From positions 1 through 8,284 of the forward strand of contig DXEO01000110.1 of the NCBI GenBank assembly GCA_019114925.1: a DNA stretch of 8,284 nt, written 5' to 3'. Each line of letters starts with the position of its first letter. Positions within the stretch are counted from its first letter, which is position 1. The translations under genes and the position numbers were made by a program. Of this stretch, positions 5,740 to 8,284 are shown piece after piece. This DNA is from Candidatus Corynebacterium faecipullorum (GTDB lineage Bacteria; Actinomycetota; Actinomycetes; Mycobacteriales; Mycobacteriaceae). The notes beneath the pieces are model-generated. The model was not told where the DNA came from. It searched no databases and worked only from the letters and a program-made list of their open reading frames with translations.

Positions 5740-8284
5740 TCATTGGGCTCGGGGAATTGTGGCACGCATACTATCTAGCACGCTGCGCCAGTGCTCAAGG
5801 CGTGCGGCATCGGGTGCCGGCTGCGGCTTCCCGTCGAGCTCCACCACCGGGGTAATCCCGTGCAAGGCATTGAGGGTCCACAACTCTAGGCCGGCAAGAC
5901 CGGACAGGCCGAGCTGCCGCTTTTCGACACTCCCCTCTTCTCTCACCGCAGCAACCAACAGAGACTCAGTGACTGAACGCAGCCGAGGCGCGTCCATCGT
6001 GAGCATCGTGTCGCCATCCCAGGCGATGAGCGCGGCGGTGGTGGTTTCGCAAACGACGCCCTCGTCGGAGATGAGCAAGGTATCGTCCAGCTCACGAAGC
6101 TCTGAGAACAGCGCCAAATTCGGCCCCTTGATATCCGGATATTCCACTGTTGCCGTGGCGCTGCGCAAGCGGGTAGTTTTCCGCTGAGCAGGAAGGGGGC
6201 GCAGCCGGAGTGCGAAGCCGCTGGGGCTGGCCTCTAGACGCGGGAACCACCGGCCCCGGGCGGGCAGGTGCTCCTGGACTGCGTGGAGGAAGGATCGAGG
6301 GGAGTCCATCCCCAAGGCCTCTGCGCCAGCGGTAAAGCGCTCGCAGTGTAGCTCGAATCCGCGCACCTGGCCCTCTTCGAGACGGAAGGAGTCGATAAGC
6401 ACGGGCTCGGGAAGCGTTGGGACGGGAAGCAGCTCGCCTGCTTCGAAGCGGTAGCAGTGCTCCCCGGGGAAGGCCTGCCCACAGAGTTTGAGCAGCGGGG
6501 CGGACTTATCCACGATCTCCTGCCACTCGGCATCCGGGTCCGAAAGAGCCAGCACCGCTCCGCCAACTCCATAATGCAGCCTCCCGGAATGCAGGACGAT
6601 GCTGCGGATAGTCATGGCGAAATCAGCGCTGCCATCGCAGCCAAGATAGCCGATCGCACCGGAGTACACCCCACGCGGCGCGGCCTCGAGCTCGCGGATG
6701 ATCTCCATGGTGCGGACTTTCGGCGCACCGGTCATGGAGCCGCCGGGAAAGGTGGAGTGGAGGACGTCGAGAAGCGAGGCATCCGAGCGCAACCGAGCAG
6801 AAACGGTGGAGACCAACTGGTGCACGGTGGCAAAGCTGCGAACCGCGAAGAGTTCTTCGGCGCGCACGGTGCCTGGGATCCCCACACGGGTGAGATCGTT
6901 GCGCACTAGGTCAACGATCATGAGGTTTTCCGCGCGATCCTTCGGGTTGCTAGCCAGGTCCGCCCGCAGCTGTTCGTCGGCGGCGGGGCTGTGGCCACGT
7001 GGGCGGGTGCCTTTGATCGGCTCCGAGGAGACGACGCCGCCAGACACTTTAAGGAAGCGTTCCGGGGAGGCGCTCGCCACTGCGAGCTCAGGGAGCACCA
7101 ACAACGAACGCATCGGCGCGGGCACCTGCTGCCGAAGGTGCTGGTAGAGGGCCAGCGGATCGAGTTCGGCTGCCGCCTCGAGGCTGGTAGTGAGGCAGAC
7201 TTCGTAGGTCTCGCCCGCACTGATGAGCTCTTGAGCGCGGCGGATCTTCTCCTTATAGCCGGCGGCGGTATCACGGCAGCTCAGCGGGCCAATCGCACTG
7301 GTATCGAAACGCCTTTGCTGTATGGGGTTGCCGGCGAGCCCCTCAAGGAGCCGCCAAGTCCCTGCCAGCCAGGAGGCTGTGGATTCCTCGCAAATCAACT
7401 GCACTCTCCGCCCACGGATGGCCACCACGCCTGGCGCGCGGAAGAGACCATGAGGATGGTGTGTGGGCAAACCCCCGAGGGCCTCGTAACCCAAATAGCC
7501 GAACACACCTGGAACGCCGAGGCACTCCGCGGGGCGGGAAAAGCGAGGTGGCTCCGCGAGTGCTTCCATGCCTACCAATTCGCCCAAGGGGGCGATGATT
7601 GAGGTGCCCTCAAACTCTAGCAGCGCTCCTTTACCTCCCAGGGCCTCGAAAACATCGAGGGGTTCGATGGTGAGGTGGCGCTCCTCCACGTGCAATGATG
7701 GCAGGGACGCAGCAGGGGTTGTGCCGGCTGTGCTGGAAGTGGCGGCCGCCTCCTTTGCTTCAGGACAAGCGATAGCGAGGAAGTTCTCGAATAGCCGGAG
7801 GCCATGGTCGCTGCAGATCGACTCCGGGTGGTACTGGACGCCCCACCAGCGACGTTCTTCACTGCGCCCGGCCATGATGAGGCCTTTTGCTGTATGGGCA
7901 AGCGCCTTCATGCCTACCGGCATCTCATCCACCACCAGGGAGTGATAGCGGACCACTTCGTGACAGGCGGGAATCCCGGCATAGAGCGGGTCCTCTGCAC
8001 AGTGAATGCTGCTCACCAGCCCGTGCACCGGTTCTGGTGCCAGCACGATCCGCGCGCCGAGGTGCTGGGCCATCGCCTGGAAGCCCAGGCACACCCCCAA
8101 CACAGGCACCGTGGCACGCTCCAACACCTCAGCGCAAAAGCCGATGTCTGCTGCACACTCAGGGGTTCCCGGCCCCGGTGAGAGCACCACAGCGTGGTAG
8201 CCAGTTAGCGGCACAGGCTCTGTATTAGGTGTGACCGTCACCTCAGCACCTAAGCGCACCAGGTAGTCCACGATGTTGAAGGTG
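5740..8284 (-). CDS. pabABC (fusion): Trifunctional PabA-PabB-PabC fusion, 5' end cut by the window
   Basis: One open frame runs from the right edge (first readable residues TFNIVDYLV, normally preceded by about 10-15 residues ending in DNYDS) to TGA at 5740-5742. Residue numbers start at the in-frame GTG at 8271, which is internal and not the true start. Part one (to about 170) is a glutamine amidotransferase: GVCLGFQAM with Cys61, QYHPES with His148 and Glu150. An Ala/Ser/Thr linker follows (171-190). Part two (about 195-600) is a chorismate enzyme: SASPERFL, PIKGTRPRG, GSMTGAPK (511-518), EWQEIVDKSAPLL. Lys420 in PIKGT marks aminodeoxychorismate synthase; anthranilate synthases have Ala there. 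Part three (about 620-815) is class IV aminotransferase-like ADC lyase: DSFRLEEG, LHCERF, candidate PLP Lys715 in PDIKGPN, DEGVVCETTT, and a terminal NALHGITPV block. Together these would make p-aminobenzoate for folate. Asn of the usual 'E-x-x-x-x-N' motif is Ala747, so lyase activity is less certain. Confidence 0.9.
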   Translation of the reverse strand, partial: TFNIVDYLVRLGAEVTVTPNTEPVPLTGYHAVVLSPGPGTPECAADIGFCAEVLERATVPVLGVCLGFQAMAQHLGARIVLAPEPVHGLVSSIHCAEDPLYAGIPACHEVVRYHSLVVDEMPVGMKALAHTAKGLIMAGRSEERRWWGVQYHPESICSDHGLRLFENFLAIACPEAKEAAATSSTAGTTPAASLPSLHVEERHLTIEPLDVFEALGGKGALLEFEGTSIIAPLGELVGMEALAEPPRFSRPAECLGVPGVFGYLGYEALGGLPTHHPHGLFRAPGVVAIRGRRVQLICEESTASWLAGTWRLLEGLAGNPIQQRRFDTSAIGPLSCRDTAAGYKEKIRRAQELISAGETYEVCLTTSLEAAAELDPLALYQHLRQQVPAPMRSLLVLPELAVASASPERFLKVSGGVVSSEPIKGTRPRGHSPAADEQLRADLASNPKDRAENLMIVDLVRNDLTRVGIPGTVRAEELFAVRSFATVHQLVSTVSARLRSDASLLDVLHSTFPGGSMTGAPKVRTMEIIRELEAAPRGVYSGAIGYLGCDGSADFAMTIRSIVLHSGRLHYGVGGAVLALSDPDAEWQEIVDKSAPLLKLCGQAFPGEHCYRFEAGELLPVPTLPEPVLIDSFRLEEGQVRGFELHCERFTAGAEALGMDSPRSFLHAVQEHLPARGRWFPRLEASPSGFALRLRPLPAQRKTTRLRSATATVEYPDIKGPNLALFSELRELDDTLLISDEGVVCETTTAALIAWDGDTMLTMDAPRLRSVTESLLVAAVREEGSVEKRQLGLSGLAGLELWTLNALHGITPVVELDGKPQPAPDAARLEHWRSVLDSMRATIPRAQ

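Noticed and set aside
5740..8284. Anthranilate synthase (TrpEG fusion)
   Set aside because: The PIKGT lysine is the ADC-synthase signature, where anthranilate synthases have PIAGT. A PabC-like domain follows, and no trp genes are nearby.
1..8284. CRISPR array, tRNA or rRNA genes, insertion sequence or phage genes
   Set aside because: No regularly spaced repeats beyond the 18-bp tandem pair, no cloverleaf-like conserved stretches, and no transposase or integrase motifs in any frame.

Overview
The window looks like chromosomal DNA of a high-GC actinobacterium, most likely a Corynebacterium. This is inferred from the high GC content, the actinobacterial-type C-terminus of an inorganic pyrophosphatase, the AbiEi/DUF559 protein type and the fused pab gene; no rRNA or other marker is present to prove the genus.

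Layout from left to right. (1) 1-120: the 3' end of a pyrophosphatase gene (ppa), followed by a strong intrinsic terminator at 159-231. (2) 121-339: a repeat-rich spacer with two copies of a 20-bp motif. Each copy forms the left arm of an inverted repeat; the first is perfect over 13 bp and is the terminator, the second is degenerate and lies just before the next gene. (3) 340-1173, plus strand: an orphan protein with an AbiEi-like N-terminal part and a DUF559 (Vsr-like) nuclease domain. (4) 1207-4219, minus strand: a tightly overlapping operon encoding an ABC ATPase, a 10-TM FtsX/MacB-like permease and a membrane-anchored S41 peptidase. Both junctions are 4-bp ATGA overlaps. (5) 4318-5682, plus strand, divergent from the operon: a histidine kinase with no membrane or sensor domain and a NarL/LuxR-type response regulator. 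The 4250-4317 spacer between the two units carries a perfect 8-2-8 palindrome plus a third half-site, a good candidate for the regulator's operator. (6) 5740-8284, minus strand: a very long gene, cut by the right edge, that fuses PabA, PabB and PabC. One polypeptide could therefore convert chorismate and glutamine to p-aminobenzoate for folate synthesis.

The most interesting unit is 1207-5682. The S41 peptidase carries a TASSAE motif, an N-terminal anchor, a His at residue 97 and a length (310 aa) that closely resemble the lantibiotic-cleaving nisin resistance protein NSR of streptococci. As in the streptococcal nsr locus, it sits with an ABC transporter and a two-component system. The partners differ, however: the permease lacks the large extracellular loop of BceB/NsrP, the kinase is soluble, and the regulator is NarL-type rather than OmpR-type. 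This suggests an independently assembled peptide-antibiotic or cell-envelope-stress module in an actinobacterium. Function is inferred from sequence only.
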